A stretch of DNA of 13,717 nt from Thermoleophilaceae bacterium (GTDB taxonomy: Bacteria > Actinomycetota > Thermoleophilia > Solirubrobacterales > Thermoleophilaceae): positions 1 to 13,717 of the forward strand of contig JACCUC010000073.1 of assembly GCA_013812065.1 (NCBI GenBank), in the 5' to 3' direction. The translations under genes and the position numbers were made by a program. Below the pieces are notes generated by a model, which worked only from the letters and a program-made list of their open reading frames with translations, was not told the DNA's origin and searched no databases. Below, piece after piece: positions 1-7,930 of this stretch (the first letter of the stretch is position 1; every line of letters starts with the position of its first letter).

Positions 1-843
1 GCCGGGTCCCCCCAAAGCCCCGCCGCGGGCCTTGGGGGCACGACCGCCGAGACCCCACCGGCGACGGAGAGGCTTCCCGCGGGCGAGCCCGGGCTCGAGG
101 ACCTCGACCCTGAGACCGCCCGGCTCGAGGAGGCGGTTCCGCTCGACGGCGAGACCGAGCCGCTCGATCCGGCGACGAGGCGACTCGACGACCAGACGCT
201 CCCGCTCGACGGCGAGACCGAGCCCCTCGCCGGCCCGCCGCCGCCCGTGGGCCAAGGGTTGCCGCCCCGCTCGCCGATCGAAGGCAGGCCGGGAGCCGCC
301 GACCTCGGTCGCAACGGCGGGTCCGCCGTGCCCGGCCCGGTCGGTTCGCCGTCGTCCTCGGCGCGGCGTCGCGTCTACGGCGCCAGCCGGCGACCGCGAG
401 TCCGCCTCGCCGTCGTCACCGGGCTGCTGGCCTTTGTCATAGCCGCCGTCGTCCTGACCGTCCCCGAGCTGATCGCGGGCGGCTCGGTCGGCGGTGGAAG
501 TGGGGGGACGACGCTATTCAGGGGTGGCAGCGGCGAAGATTCCCAGCAGGGCGACGGAGCCGAGGATCGCGTGACCGGCGGCGACGAGGGCGAGTCGCCG
601 GACGGCGGCGAGGACGCTGGTGACACCGAACCTCCGCCCGACGGAGGCGACGGCTCCTCCGATCCCGAAAAGCCGAGTGGCGAGCAGCCCCGGCAGAACC
701 AGCGTTCGACTGAGCGGCCCGACCAAACGGACCAGCCACAGGGCGGCCGGTCGGGCGCATCGAAGGGCTCGTCGAGCCAGCGCGCTCCCGCCCAGCGGGC
801 CGCGCCGAGCAGCCCTTCGGGCGGCGGCGGCGACGCTCCTTGA
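1..843 (+). CDS. Unrecognised single-pass membrane protein, 5'-truncated by the window edge
   Basis: The frame is open from base 1 to TGA at 841-843, giving 280 visible residues; the true start lies upstream of the window. I do not recognise the family. The first ~130 residues are rich in Pro, Gly, Glu and Asp and contain the octapeptide LDGETEPL twice. A short Arg-rich stretch (about residues 122-135) precedes one clear hydrophobic helix at about residues 136-158 (bases ~406-475). After it comes a Gly/Ser-rich linker and a tail of ~100 residues made almost only of Gly, Asp, Glu, Ser, Pro and Gln. Basic residues before the helix suggest the N-terminal part is cytoplasmic and the low-complexity tail outside (inference). 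The tail may be a wall-spanning or disordered linker. The HAD gene starts 7 bases downstream, so the two are probably cotranscribed. The GTG at 247 is an internal codon, since the frame is open well before it. No catalytic motif is visible. Confidence 0.7.
   Translation, partial: AGSPQSPAAGLGGTTAETPPATERLPAGEPGLEDLDPETARLEEAVPLDGETEPLDPATRRLDDQTLPLDGETEPLAGPPPPVGQGLPPRSPIEGRPGAADLGRNGGSAVPGPVGSPSSSARRRVYGASRRPRVRLAVVTGLLAFVIAAVVLTVPELIAGGSVGGGSGGTTLFRGGSGEDSQQGDGAEDRVTGGDEGESPDGGEDAGDTEPPPDGGDGSSDPEKPSGEQPRQNQRSTERPDQTDQPQGGRSGASKGSSSQRAPAQRAAPSSPSGGGGDAP
139..224 (+). repeat. In-frame 23-bp direct repeat, two copies
   Basis: Bases 139-161 and 202-224 are identical over 23 bp and lie 63 bp (21 codons) apart. 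Both encode PLDGETEP within the N-terminal region of the membrane protein. The spacing is a multiple of three, so gain or loss of a unit would keep the reading frame. Confidence 0.85.
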
Positions 844-850
844 GCCCGCG

Positions 851-1531
851 GTGAGCGTGGCCTTCGCCGGGATCGCCTTCGACGCCTTTGGCACGCTCTT
901 CGACCTCGCCGGCCTGATCCCTCGGATCGTCCGGCGCGTCGGCGAGCGGGGTGGGTCGGTGTTCGAGGGGTTTGCCGCCCGCCTCGTGCCGTACACGTGG
1001 CATCTGACCGCATCCGAATGCTATAGGCCGCTGCCCCGGGTGGCCCAGTCCGCTCTGCTCGCCGCCGCCCGGGAGGCCGGAGTTACGCTCGACGAGAAGG
1101 GCGCTCGGGAGCTCGCGGGCGGGCTCATTGAGCTTCCGGCCTATCCCGATGTCGCGCCCATGCTCGAGGGCCTCGCCGGCACTCCGCTCGCCGTGCTCTC
1201 GAACGGGACCGGCGAGGGGGTGGAGGCGCTCGTGACCGCCGCCGGCCTGCGCGAGCGCTTCGACCACCTGCTGGCCGCCGACCAGGTCGGGCGATTCAAG
1301 CCCGCGCCCGAGGTCTACGCGCTCGCTCCCATGGCCTTTGGCGCCGAGTCGGACGGCGACGTGCTGCTCGTCTCCGCGCACGAGTGGGACGTCGCGGGCG
1401 CACAGGCGGCCGGGCTGCGCGCGGCGCTCGTCGCGCGCGAGGGGGCTCCGACCGGCTTCCTCGGTCACGAGCCGGACATCGTGGTGGACACCCTCGCCGC
1501 GCTCCCCGAGGCCGTGAGACTGCCAGCCTGA
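851..1531 (+). CDS. HAD-superfamily hydrolase, type II haloacid dehalogenase-like
   Basis: Encodes 226 residues, the usual length for L-2-haloacid dehalogenase-type HAD enzymes, which hydrolyse a C-halogen (or in relatives a phosphate) bond through an aspartyl ester. Motif I is FDAFGTLFD with nucleophile Asp11. Arg44 and YTW (48-50) match the substrate-side region of L-DEX. Motif II is LSNGT with Ser117, motif III is RFKPAPEVY with Lys150, and motif IV is SAHEWDVAGA with Ser175 and Asp180. These positions align nearly one-to-one with Pseudomonas L-DEX (D10, S118, K151, S175, D180). The Asn at 177 of L-DEX is His here, so true dehalogenase activity is uncertain. The GTG start at 851 is chosen because the protein begins right before motif I; a longer frame reaches back to 620 but overlaps the preceding gene. 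It lies 7 bases after that gene and has no strong ribosome binding site of its own, so coupled translation is likely. Confidence 0.85.
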   Translation: MSVAFAGIAFDAFGTLFDLAGLIPRIVRRVGERGGSVFEGFAARLVPYTWHLTASECYRPLPRVAQSALLAAAREAGVTLDEKGARELAGGLIELPAYPDVAPMLEGLAGTPLAVLSNGTGEGVEALVTAAGLRERFDHLLAADQVGRFKPAPEVYALAPMAFGAESDGDVLLVSAHEWDVAGAQAAGLRAALVAREGAPTGFLGHEPDIVVDTLAALPEAVRLPA

Positions 1532-1583
1532 GTCCCGGGCGGAGGCGCCGCCGAGCTCCAGCGGAGGCGGGCGGGGCCGCGGA

Positions 1584-1589
1584 TATAGT
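1584..1589 (+). promoter_or_regulatory. Candidate -10 box of a leaderless promoter for the nucleoside phosphorylase gene
   Basis: TATAGT lies 9 bases before the ATG at 1599, and no purine-rich ribosome binding site lies between them. Transcription starting 7-10 bases after the box would begin at or next to the start codon. No convincing -35 box is visible. Confidence 0.55.
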
Positions 1590-1598
1590 CGCGGCCCG

Positions 1599-2393
1599 AT
1601 GAGGGTCGGCGTCATCACCGGCACCGGGACCTACGCGTTGAGCGGCGTCGGCGGGTCGGCGCTCGAGGAGGTCACGACTCCATACGGAACCGCGCCGGTG
1701 TCGCGCGGGCAGGTCGGCGACATCGAGATCCTGCATGTCTCGCGGCATGGGGAGGGCCACCGGCGCCTGTCGAACCACGTCGCCCACCGGGCCAACATCG
1801 CCGCGCTCGGTCAGCTCGGGGCCGAAGGGGTACTCGCCGTGACCGTCTGCGGATCCGTCGACCCTGACGTCGAGCTCGGCTCGCTGATCGCCTTCGACGA
1901 CCTCCACTTCGTCTCGAACCGCCTCGACGACGGGTCGCTGTGTACGTTCTTCACCGAGCCGGGCGATACGCGCCGCGGGCACTGGATCTTCGAGCGGCCC
2001 TTCTCCGAGGAGCTCCACTCCGCGCTGGTCGCGGGCGCGGAGGCTGCGGGCCACCCCTGTCGCGCCGGCGGCTGCTACGGGCACGTCGACGGCCCGCGCT
2101 TCAACACGCGGGCCGAGATCCGGGGGCTCGCCGCCTGCGGGGTGACGGCGGTCAGCCAGACCGCCGGCCCCGAGGCCGTCCTGTGCGGCGAGGCCGAGCT
2201 GCCCTACGCGCTGCTCGGTTACGCCACCGACTACGCGAACGGCGTGATGGCGGAGGCCACGCCGGTCGAGCGGCTGCTCGAGCTCATCGAGCGCAGCACC
2301 GAGACCTTCGCCTCGACGCTCGCGGCGGCCCTGCCACAACTCGCACAGGCCGAGCCACGGTCCCCCGGAGTCGTCTACCGCTTCGAGGAGTAG
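1599..2393 (+). CDS. MTAP/PNP-family purine nucleoside phosphorylase
   Basis: Encodes 264 residues covering the whole trimeric nucleoside phosphorylase (PNP/MTAP) fold. Enzymes of this family split 5'-methylthioadenosine or purine nucleosides with phosphate, for purine and methionine salvage in the cytosol. Visible marks are GVITGTGT at the N-terminus (phosphate loop, residues 4-11), SRHGEGH (48-54, matching the ARHG loop of MTAP), NH at 59-60, CGSVDPD (84-90), DDLHF (100-104), GPRFNTRAE (165-173) and TAGPEAVL (188-195). TDYANG (210-215) aligns with TDYDCW of human MTAP, whose two Asp residues favour adenine; the first Asp is kept (211) and the second is Ala. Gln187 sits where MTAP has the ribose-contacting Met. 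I therefore call the family firmly but not the substrate: MTAP, 5'-methylthioinosine phosphorylase and PNP are all possible. The start is supported by the TATAGT box just upstream. The gene converges with the small minus-strand gene ending at 2537. Confidence 0.88.
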   Translation: MRVGVITGTGTYALSGVGGSALEEVTTPYGTAPVSRGQVGDIEILHVSRHGEGHRRLSNHVAHRANIAALGQLGAEGVLAVTVCGSVDPDVELGSLIAFDDLHFVSNRLDDGSLCTFFTEPGDTRRGHWIFERPFSEELHSALVAGAEAAGHPCRAGGCYGHVDGPRFNTRAEIRGLAACGVTAVSQTAGPEAVLCGEAELPYALLGYATDYANGVMAEATPVERLLELIERSTETFASTLAAALPQLAQAEPRSPGVVYRFEE

Positions 2394-2536
2394 GGCTCAG
2401 CCGACTCCACCGCTCCCTGGCGACCTTTTTACGCCGGCTGTTGAAGTGGCTATGGCCGTCGCTGAAGCGAGTCTCGAAAAAATTCGCCTCGAGGGCTAAA
2501 GGTTCGCCCGATTCTGCCGATAACCCATACTGCGGA

Positions 2537-2704
2537 TCAAGAGCTTCCGCCCCGGCGCCGGCGGGCCGCTCGGACTCCGGCGCAGACCCACAGCCTGACG
2601 GCGTCCGCGAAGAACCCGATCAGGTGGCCGACCGGCCCGGTGACCAGCCACGCCGCCACACGTTCCGCCCGGGAGCGCCGCCCGAAATCGCCGGGTCCGC
2701 TCAC
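2537..2704 (-). CDS. Small membrane protein, 55 residues, divergent from tig
   Basis: Minus-strand frame from GTG at 2704 to TGA at 2537. The product has a polar, Arg-containing N-terminus, a hydrophobic stretch at about residues 17-42 containing AAWLVTGPVGHLIGFF and RLWV, and a very basic tail (RAARRRR at about 45-51). That reads as one membrane helix with positive-inside anchoring. The AAWLVTGPxGHL pattern resembles short uncharacterised actinobacterial proteins I have seen, but I cannot name a family. The frame is open further upstream (to 2926), but that part is antisense to tig. The GTG at 2704 is preferred because TAGCGT lies exactly 7 bases before it, the leaderless spacing seen at other genes here. 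The 143 bp between its stop and the end of the phosphorylase gene (2394-2536) is relatively AT-rich and shows no confident gene. Confidence 0.6.
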   Translation of the reverse strand: MSGPGDFGRRSRAERVAAWLVTGPVGHLIGFFADAVRLWVCAGVRAARRRRGGSS

Positions 2705-2711
2705 CCCGGCC

Positions 2712-2717
2712 ACGCTA
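2712..2717 (-). promoter_or_regulatory. Candidate -10 box for the small membrane protein gene
   Basis: Read on the minus strand, TAGCGT occupies 2717-2712 and is followed by 7 bases and the GTG at 2704. It shares two bases with the plus-strand -10 candidate of tig. Confidence 0.5.
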
Positions 2718-2721
2718 TCGT
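2716..2721 (+). promoter_or_regulatory. Candidate -10 box for tig
   Basis: TATCGT lies 10 bases before the tig ATG at 2732, with no ribosome binding site between, so the transcript is probably leaderless or has a leader of only a few bases. It overlaps the minus-strand box TAGCGT inside the near-palindrome CACGCTATCGTG (2711-2722). Confidence 0.5.
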
Positions 2722-2731
2722 GGCGCCCGCC

Positions 2732-4141
2732 ATGGCCGCGAGTGTGACCACCACCAGGCAGGACCTCGCGGACTCGCGGGTCCGGGTCGAGGTCGAGGTC
2801 GAGTCGAGCGCTGTCGAGCACGAGCTCGAGGGAGCCGCGCGCGCGCTCGCCGGCGATATGAAGGTCCCCGGCTTTCGCGAGGGCAAGGTCCCGCCGCCCG
2901 TGGTCATCCAGCGCAGGGGCCGCCAAGCCGTGCTAGACGAAGCGGTCCGCCGGGCGCTGCCAGGCTGGTACGGCCAGGCGGTCCAGCAGGAGCACATCGC
3001 CGTCGTCGGGGAGCCTCAGGTCGATCTCGCCACCCTGCCGGAGAAAGGTGCCCCGCTCTCCTTTGCCTTCGAGGTCGGCGTGCGGCCGAGCGCGACCCTC
3101 GGCCTCTACAGGGGCCTCGAGGTCGCGCGCCGTGAGCCGGATGTCCCCGAGGAGGCCGTCGAGGCCGAGGTGGACCGCTTGCGAGAGGCCCAGGCCGCGC
3201 TCGAGACCGTCGAGCGCCCGGCCGCCCAGGGTGACTTCGTGGTCATCGACTTCGTGGGGACGATCGACGGCGAGGAGTTCGAGGGCGGCCACGCGCGGGG
3301 ACAGCTGCTCGAGCTCGGCTCGGGCCAGCTCATCGAGGGCTTCGAGGAGGGTCTGCTGGACGCGCGCGCGGGCGAGGAACGCGAGGTTCCGGTGACTTTC
3401 GCAGAGGACTACCGCGCCGAAGCTCTCGCCGGCCGCGAGGCGGTGCTGGCGACCACCGTCCGAGAGGTCAAACAAAAGCGCCTTCCCGAGGCCGACGACG
3501 ACTTCGCACTCGAGGCCGGTGGCTTCGACACGCTCGCCGAGCTGCGCGACGACATCCGCGCCCGGCTCGCCGAAGGCGAAGAGCAAGCGATCGACCGCGA
3601 GTTCCGCGCGGCGGTGGTCGACGCCGCGGTCGATCGCGCCCGGATCGACGTCCCATCGGAGCTCGTCCACGCCAAGGCGCACGAGCTCTGGGAGCAGACC
3701 GCGCGCCGGCTCCAATCGCAAGGCATCGACCCCGCCCGCTACCTCGAGTTGACCGGCAAGGACCAGGAGGCCCTGATCCACGACTCAGAGCCCGAGGCCG
3801 AGCACGCCCTCCGACGCGAGAGCGTGCTCGCTGCGATCGTCGAGGCCGAGGGCCTCGAAGTCACCGACGACGAGATCCTGCAGTCGCTGCGCGAAGCCGC
3901 CACCGGTCCCGGCGCAAAGCCCCCGAGCGAGCGCAAGCTCGCCCGTTCGCTGCAGGGCATGCAGGCCGACGGGCGCGCCGACACGCTGCGCGAGGACATC
4001 GCGATGCGCAAGGCGGTCGACCTTCTCGTCGAGTCCGCGCGGCCGATTCCCGTCGAACAGGCCGATGCCCGCGAGGTCCTGTGGACGCCCGAGAAGGAGC
4101 GCGAGGAGCGCCCCACCGAGCTCTGGACACCGGGGTCGTAG
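2732..4141 (+). CDS. tig: Trigger factor, ribosome-associated chaperone and peptidyl-prolyl isomerase
   Basis: Encodes 469 residues, slightly longer than the usual 430-450. The N-terminal ribosome-binding domain carries the signature GFREGKVPPPVV (47-58), which contacts ribosomal protein L23 at the exit tunnel. The FKBP-type isomerase domain spans about 167-245, beginning GDFVVIDFVGTIDGEEF and including IEGFEEGL (201-208). The rest is the helical substrate-binding domain, ending in a charged tail with LWTP twice (LWTPEKE and ELWTPGS). The start is placed at ATG 2732 because the ribosome-binding domain begins there and TATCGT lies just upstream; the frame happens to stay open far upstream (to 1940), through the phosphorylase gene and the intergenic region, but that extension has no trigger-factor features. 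tig-clpP-clpX is a widely conserved order that joins nascent-chain folding to ClpXP proteolysis. A 203-bp spacer with its own promoter candidate separates it from clpP. Confidence 0.96.
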   Translation: MAASVTTTRQDLADSRVRVEVEVESSAVEHELEGAARALAGDMKVPGFREGKVPPPVVIQRRGRQAVLDEAVRRALPGWYGQAVQQEHIAVVGEPQVDLATLPEKGAPLSFAFEVGVRPSATLGLYRGLEVARREPDVPEEAVEAEVDRLREAQAALETVERPAAQGDFVVIDFVGTIDGEEFEGGHARGQLLELGSGQLIEGFEEGLLDARAGEEREVPVTFAEDYRAEALAGREAVLATTVREVKQKRLPEADDDFALEAGGFDTLAELRDDIRARLAEGEEQAIDREFRAAVVDAAVDRARIDVPSELVHAKAHELWEQTARRLQSQGIDPARYLELTGKDQEALIHDSEPEAEHALRRESVLAAIVEAEGLEVTDDEILQSLREAATGPGAKPPSERKLARSLQGMQADGRADTLREDIAMRKAVDLLVESARPIPVEQADAREVLWTPEKEREERPTELWTPGS

Positions 4142-4188
4142 GGGCCGATCGGCGGCACCGGACGCGAGCTGGGCACCCGCCTGCAGCG

Positions 4189-4211
4189 CGCTCGAGGGCG
4201 CCTTTCGAGCG
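4189..4211 (+). terminator. Possible weak terminator hairpin after tig
   Basis: CGCTCGA (4189-4195) and TCGAGCG (4205-4211) are a perfect 7-bp inverted repeat with a 9-base loop, 47 bases after the tig stop. No T-run follows, so termination by this hairpin alone is doubtful. Confidence 0.3.
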
Positions 4212-4248
4212 GGCGCAAACCCCCGCAGGGAGGCCAAGTGCCCATTGC

Positions 4249-4254
4249 TAGAGT
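4249..4254 (+). promoter_or_regulatory. Candidate -10 box for clpP-clpX
   Basis: TAGAGT matches TANNNT and lies about 90 bases before the clpP start. It would give a leader of roughly 84 bases, unlike the leaderless genes nearby. No clear -35 box was found, so confidence is low. Confidence 0.3.
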
Positions 4255-4256
4255 GT

Positions 4257-4282
4257 CCGCACCGCCGAGCCATCCGGTGCGG
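4257..4282. promoter_or_regulatory. Perfect 8-bp inverted repeat in the clpP leader
   Basis: CCGCACCG (4257-4264) and CGGTGCGG (4275-4282) are perfectly complementary and separated by 10 bases, directly downstream of the TAGAGT box. The position fits an operator overlapping the transcription start or a 5'-leader hairpin. In actinobacteria clpP genes are often controlled by ClgR, but I cannot match this repeat to a known ClgR box with confidence. Confidence 0.4.
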
Positions 4283-4334
4283 CGGCCGCGGCTTTTCGAG
4301 GTCGCCGGCAGGATTCCGAACGGAAAGGCGAAAC

Positions 4335-4339
4335 GGAAG
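4335..4339 (+). promoter_or_regulatory. Ribosome binding site of clpP
   Basis: GGAAG lies 5 bases before the ATG at 4345. A second purine run, GGAAAGG, lies at 4322-4328. Confidence 0.5.
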
Positions 4340-4344
4340 CGCGC

Positions 4345-4929
<585 letters not shown>

Positions 4930-4953
4930 CTCGGAGCGAGCTAACCGGCCGGG

Positions 4954-4958
4954 GGAGG
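4954..4958 (+). promoter_or_regulatory. Ribosome binding site of clpX
   Basis: GGAGG, within a longer G-rich run at 4951-4962, lies 10 bases before the ATG at 4969. Confidence 0.55.
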
Positions 4959-4968
4959 GGGGAAACCA

Positions 4969-6248
<1,280 letters not shown>

Positions 6249-6252
<4 letters not shown>

Positions 6253-6758
6253 CAGGGTCCGGGCCGGCGCCGCAAACGGCGAATGGTCTCGAGCTCCTCG
6301 AGGTCGGCCAGATCCTTCGGGCGTCCGGCGGCCTGCTTCATCGAAATCAGGTCCTCGATCGAGGCGACGAGCACCGTGACGTCGCCCACGTTGATGCGCT
6401 CCGCCCTCTTGCGAAGCTTCTGGTAACCCGGCCCTCCCTCGGGTTCGGCTAGCAGGTCGATCTCCCCGGCGCGCGTCGTCAACGTGAGGACCTGGACGCG
6501 CCGAAGGGTGGCCGCATCGGCGACGAAGGGGACGTCGTCTTCGACGCCCTTGAGCTGAGCGCCGAGCTCGACGAGGGCCTCGCCGAGTGACTCGAGGTTC
6601 AGCGGGTCGGGCGCGAAGGTGATGTCGAGGTCGCGGGTCAGGCGCGGAGAGCCGAGCAGCACGGCGCCGATCCCGCCCACCACGACGAAGTCGACGCCTC
6701 GCCCGGTGAGAGCGCTGAGCAGCTCGCCCGGGTCGAAGTCCGGCCAGGAAGCAGTCAC
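6249..6758 (-). CDS. AbiEii/MNT-type nucleotidyltransferase, likely toxin of a toxin-antitoxin pair
   Basis: Encodes 169 residues. The N-terminal half has the nucleotidyltransferase pattern FVVVGGIGAVLLG (24-36), then TRDLDITF with the metal-binding pair Asp43 and Asp45, and a third acidic residue, Asp101, in GEIDLL. The C-terminal EDLISMKQAAGRPKDLADL (135-153) is typical of AbiEii-like and related uncharacterised nucleotidyltransferases. Members such as AbiEii and the mycobacterial MenT proteins transfer nucleotides to RNA (MenT to tRNA 3' ends) and block translation; whether this one does is inference. It starts at GTG 6758 with a 4-bp GTGA overlap with the stop of the HTH gene upstream, so translation is coupled, as in toxin-antitoxin operons. 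The tail-to-tail 4-bp overlap with clpX leaves no room for a terminator between them. All three acidic residues are present, so the enzyme may be active. Confidence 0.8.
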
Positions 6759-7056
6759 ACGGGGGGGCGGACCGCCTGTACCAACTGCCGCACGTTTCGG
6801 TAGGCGGCCGTGAAGCTCGCCAGGCGCTCGGCGGGAGTCATCGCGAGGTGCCGGGCGATCTGGCCCTCATCGACGCCCCCCGGGCGGGGTTCTGCGGAAA
6901 GCCTCAGCTCGTGGCCGGTGGCTTCCAGGACCTTTTCCAACCTGGCCCCCGGAGGGTTGGCGTTCATCCGCTCGACTGAGCGACGGCCGCCTGGGTGGTG
7001 CCGACTGGGTGCGCGAGCTCAGCCCGAGTCAGGCGAGCACGGCCGTTAGGAACCAT
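6755..7056 (-). pseudogene. Frameshifted HTH (XRE-like) regulator or antitoxin gene
   Basis: Two overlapping minus-strand frames together encode one HTH protein. Frame one runs from ATG 7056 and contains RARLTRAELAHPVGTTQAAVAQ, the first part of an XRE-type helix-turn-helix, then stops at 6964-6966. Frame two contains VERMNANPPGARLEKVLEATG, the usual continuation after the recognition helix, and ends at 6755. Restoring one base after position 6977 (CAG-GTC instead of the observed CAGTC) joins them into a 100-residue protein. As written, the second frame can start only at ATG 6967 and gives 70 residues without the HTH. The stop of frame one and that ATG overlap as ATGA, so both pieces might still be made by coupling. 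The start at 7056 is supported by a TATTAT box 7 bases upstream. The nucleotidyltransferase follows with a GTGA overlap. A sequencing or assembly error could explain the shift. Confidence 0.75.
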
Positions 7057-7063
7057 GGCTCAG

Positions 7064-7069
7064 ATAATA
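7064..7069 (-). promoter_or_regulatory. Candidate -10 box of a leaderless promoter for the HTH/nucleotidyltransferase operon
   Basis: TATTAT on the minus strand is followed by 7 bases and the ATG at 7056. A second possible promoter, TTGACC (7104-7099) with TATAGG (7082-7077) at a 16-base spacing, lies just upstream. The segment 7060-7090 is clearly richer in A and T than its surroundings. Confidence 0.55.
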
Positions 7070-7151
7070 GCCGTGACCTATATAAGTTCTGTGCGGGCGG
7101 TCAAGCATCGAGCGGCCACTCCGAGAGCGTGTGATGATGCCGACCCATGCG

Positions 7152-7157
7152 TACTGT
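7152..7157 (+). promoter_or_regulatory. Candidate -10 box of a leaderless promoter for the MBL-fold hydrolase
   Basis: TACTGT is followed by 9 bases and GTG 7167. This is the spacing seen at other genes in the window and favours the start at 7167 over the upstream GTG/ATG/ATG at 7131-7139. Confidence 0.45.
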
Positions 7158-7166
7158 CCCGCTCTC

Positions 7167-7832
7167 GTGAAAGAGCTCGCCAAAGGCGTCTCCCAGCTCC
7201 GCGGCTTCCCGCCGAACGCCATGAACGTCTACCTCGTCGAGGACGTGCTCGTCGACGCGGCCAGCCGCCACGCCAGGCGGCGCATCCTTCGCCAGCTCGG
7301 AGGCCGCGCGCTAGCCGCCCACGTCGTGACCCACGCCCACCCGGATCACCAGGGGGCCAGCCACGCGGTCTGCGAGTACTTCGGCGTGCCCCTGTGGGCC
7401 GGGGACGGTGACGCCGCGGCACTCGAGGACGGGCGCATCGCTGCGCGCCAACCCGACCACCCGTTGAACCGGCTCTCGGAGCGAGCCTTCGCCGGACCGC
7501 CGCACCCGGTCGCCCGCCGCCTGCGTGAAGGCGACGAGGTCGCCGGCTTCGCCGTGATCGACGCCCCCGGCCACTCCGCCGGCCACATCGCGCTGTGGCG
7601 CGAGCGTGACCGCACGCTCATCCTCGGAGATGTCCTCTTCGGCTGCCACCCCATGACTGGCATCCCGGGACTCCACGAGCCGCCCGACTTCTTCTCGCCC
7701 GATCCCGTGCGCAACCGCGGGTCCGCGCGCCGGCTCGCCGAGCTCGAGCCGGAGCTCGTCCTGTTCGGGCACGGCCCGCCGTGGCGCGATCCACGGGGCC
7801 TCGCGCGCTTCGTGCGCGGCCTCGAGCCCTGA
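7167..7832 (+). CDS. Metallo-beta-lactamase-fold hydrolase
   Basis: Encodes 221 residues from GTG 7167. The binuclear metal site is complete: THAHPDH gives His56, His58, Asp60 and His61, followed by His136 in APGHSAGH, Asp155 in LGDVLF and His202 in FGHGPP. This pattern is shared by glyoxalase II-like and quinolone-synthesis-type hydrolases; the substrate cannot be read from the sequence. The N-terminus KELAKGVSQLRGFPPNAMNVYL is the usual opening of this group, which supports the 7167 start; the frame extends to GTG 7131 and adds 12 residues without clear family similarity. No signal peptide is visible, so it is probably cytosolic. It diverges from the HTH/nucleotidyltransferase operon and ends in an intrinsic terminator at 7894-7913, so it appears to be a single-gene transcript. 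Confidence 0.88.
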   Translation: MKELAKGVSQLRGFPPNAMNVYLVEDVLVDAASRHARRRILRQLGGRALAAHVVTHAHPDHQGASHAVCEYFGVPLWAGDGDAAALEDGRIAARQPDHPLNRLSERAFAGPPHPVARRLREGDEVAGFAVIDAPGHSAGHIALWRERDRTLILGDVLFGCHPMTGIPGLHEPPDFFSPDPVRNRGSARRLAELEPELVLFGHGPPWRDPRGLARFVRGLEP

Positions 7833-7893
7833 GCTCCGAGACCGCTCGAACAAGCCCTGCTCCTCGGTCAGAAAGGCGGGCGGCGGTGCGTCC

Positions 7894-7913
7894 AGGGCCC
7901 CCGAGGGCCTTTT
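7894..7913 (+). terminator. Intrinsic terminator after the MBL-fold hydrolase
   Basis: GGCCC (7896-7900 with G7896) pairs with GGGCC (7905-7909) around a 4-base loop, CCGA. A flanking G-T and A-T pair extend the stem to 7 bp, and TTTT follows at 7910-7913. It lies about 60 bases after the stop codon. Confidence 0.65.
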
Positions 7914-7930
7914 CAAGCTCTCGATCCGGA

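Noticed and set aside
620..850. N-terminal extension of the HAD hydrolase frame.
   Set aside because: It overlaps the membrane protein's low-complexity tail in another frame and adds no HAD feature; the protein begins naturally at GTG 851.
2387..2408. Possible terminator hairpin at the end of the phosphorylase gene (GGAGT with ACTCC).
   Set aside because: The stem is only 5 bp plus an interrupted 2 bp, overlaps the stop codon, and the TTTTT run lies about 17 bases further on.
2394..2536. A basic, amphipathic stretch (FLRRLLKWLWPSLKRVSKKF) in the plus-strand frame that runs into tig, suggesting a small peptide or an N-terminal extension of trigger factor.
   Set aside because: No ATG or GTG precedes it in a sensible place, trigger factor starts normally at 2732 with its own -10 box, and codon third positions are less GC-biased than in the real genes.
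7131..7166. GTG-ATG-ATG as the start of the MBL-fold hydrolase.
   Set aside because: The 12 extra residues lack family similarity and no ribosome binding site precedes them; GTG 7167 has the leaderless -10 spacing. Not fully excluded.
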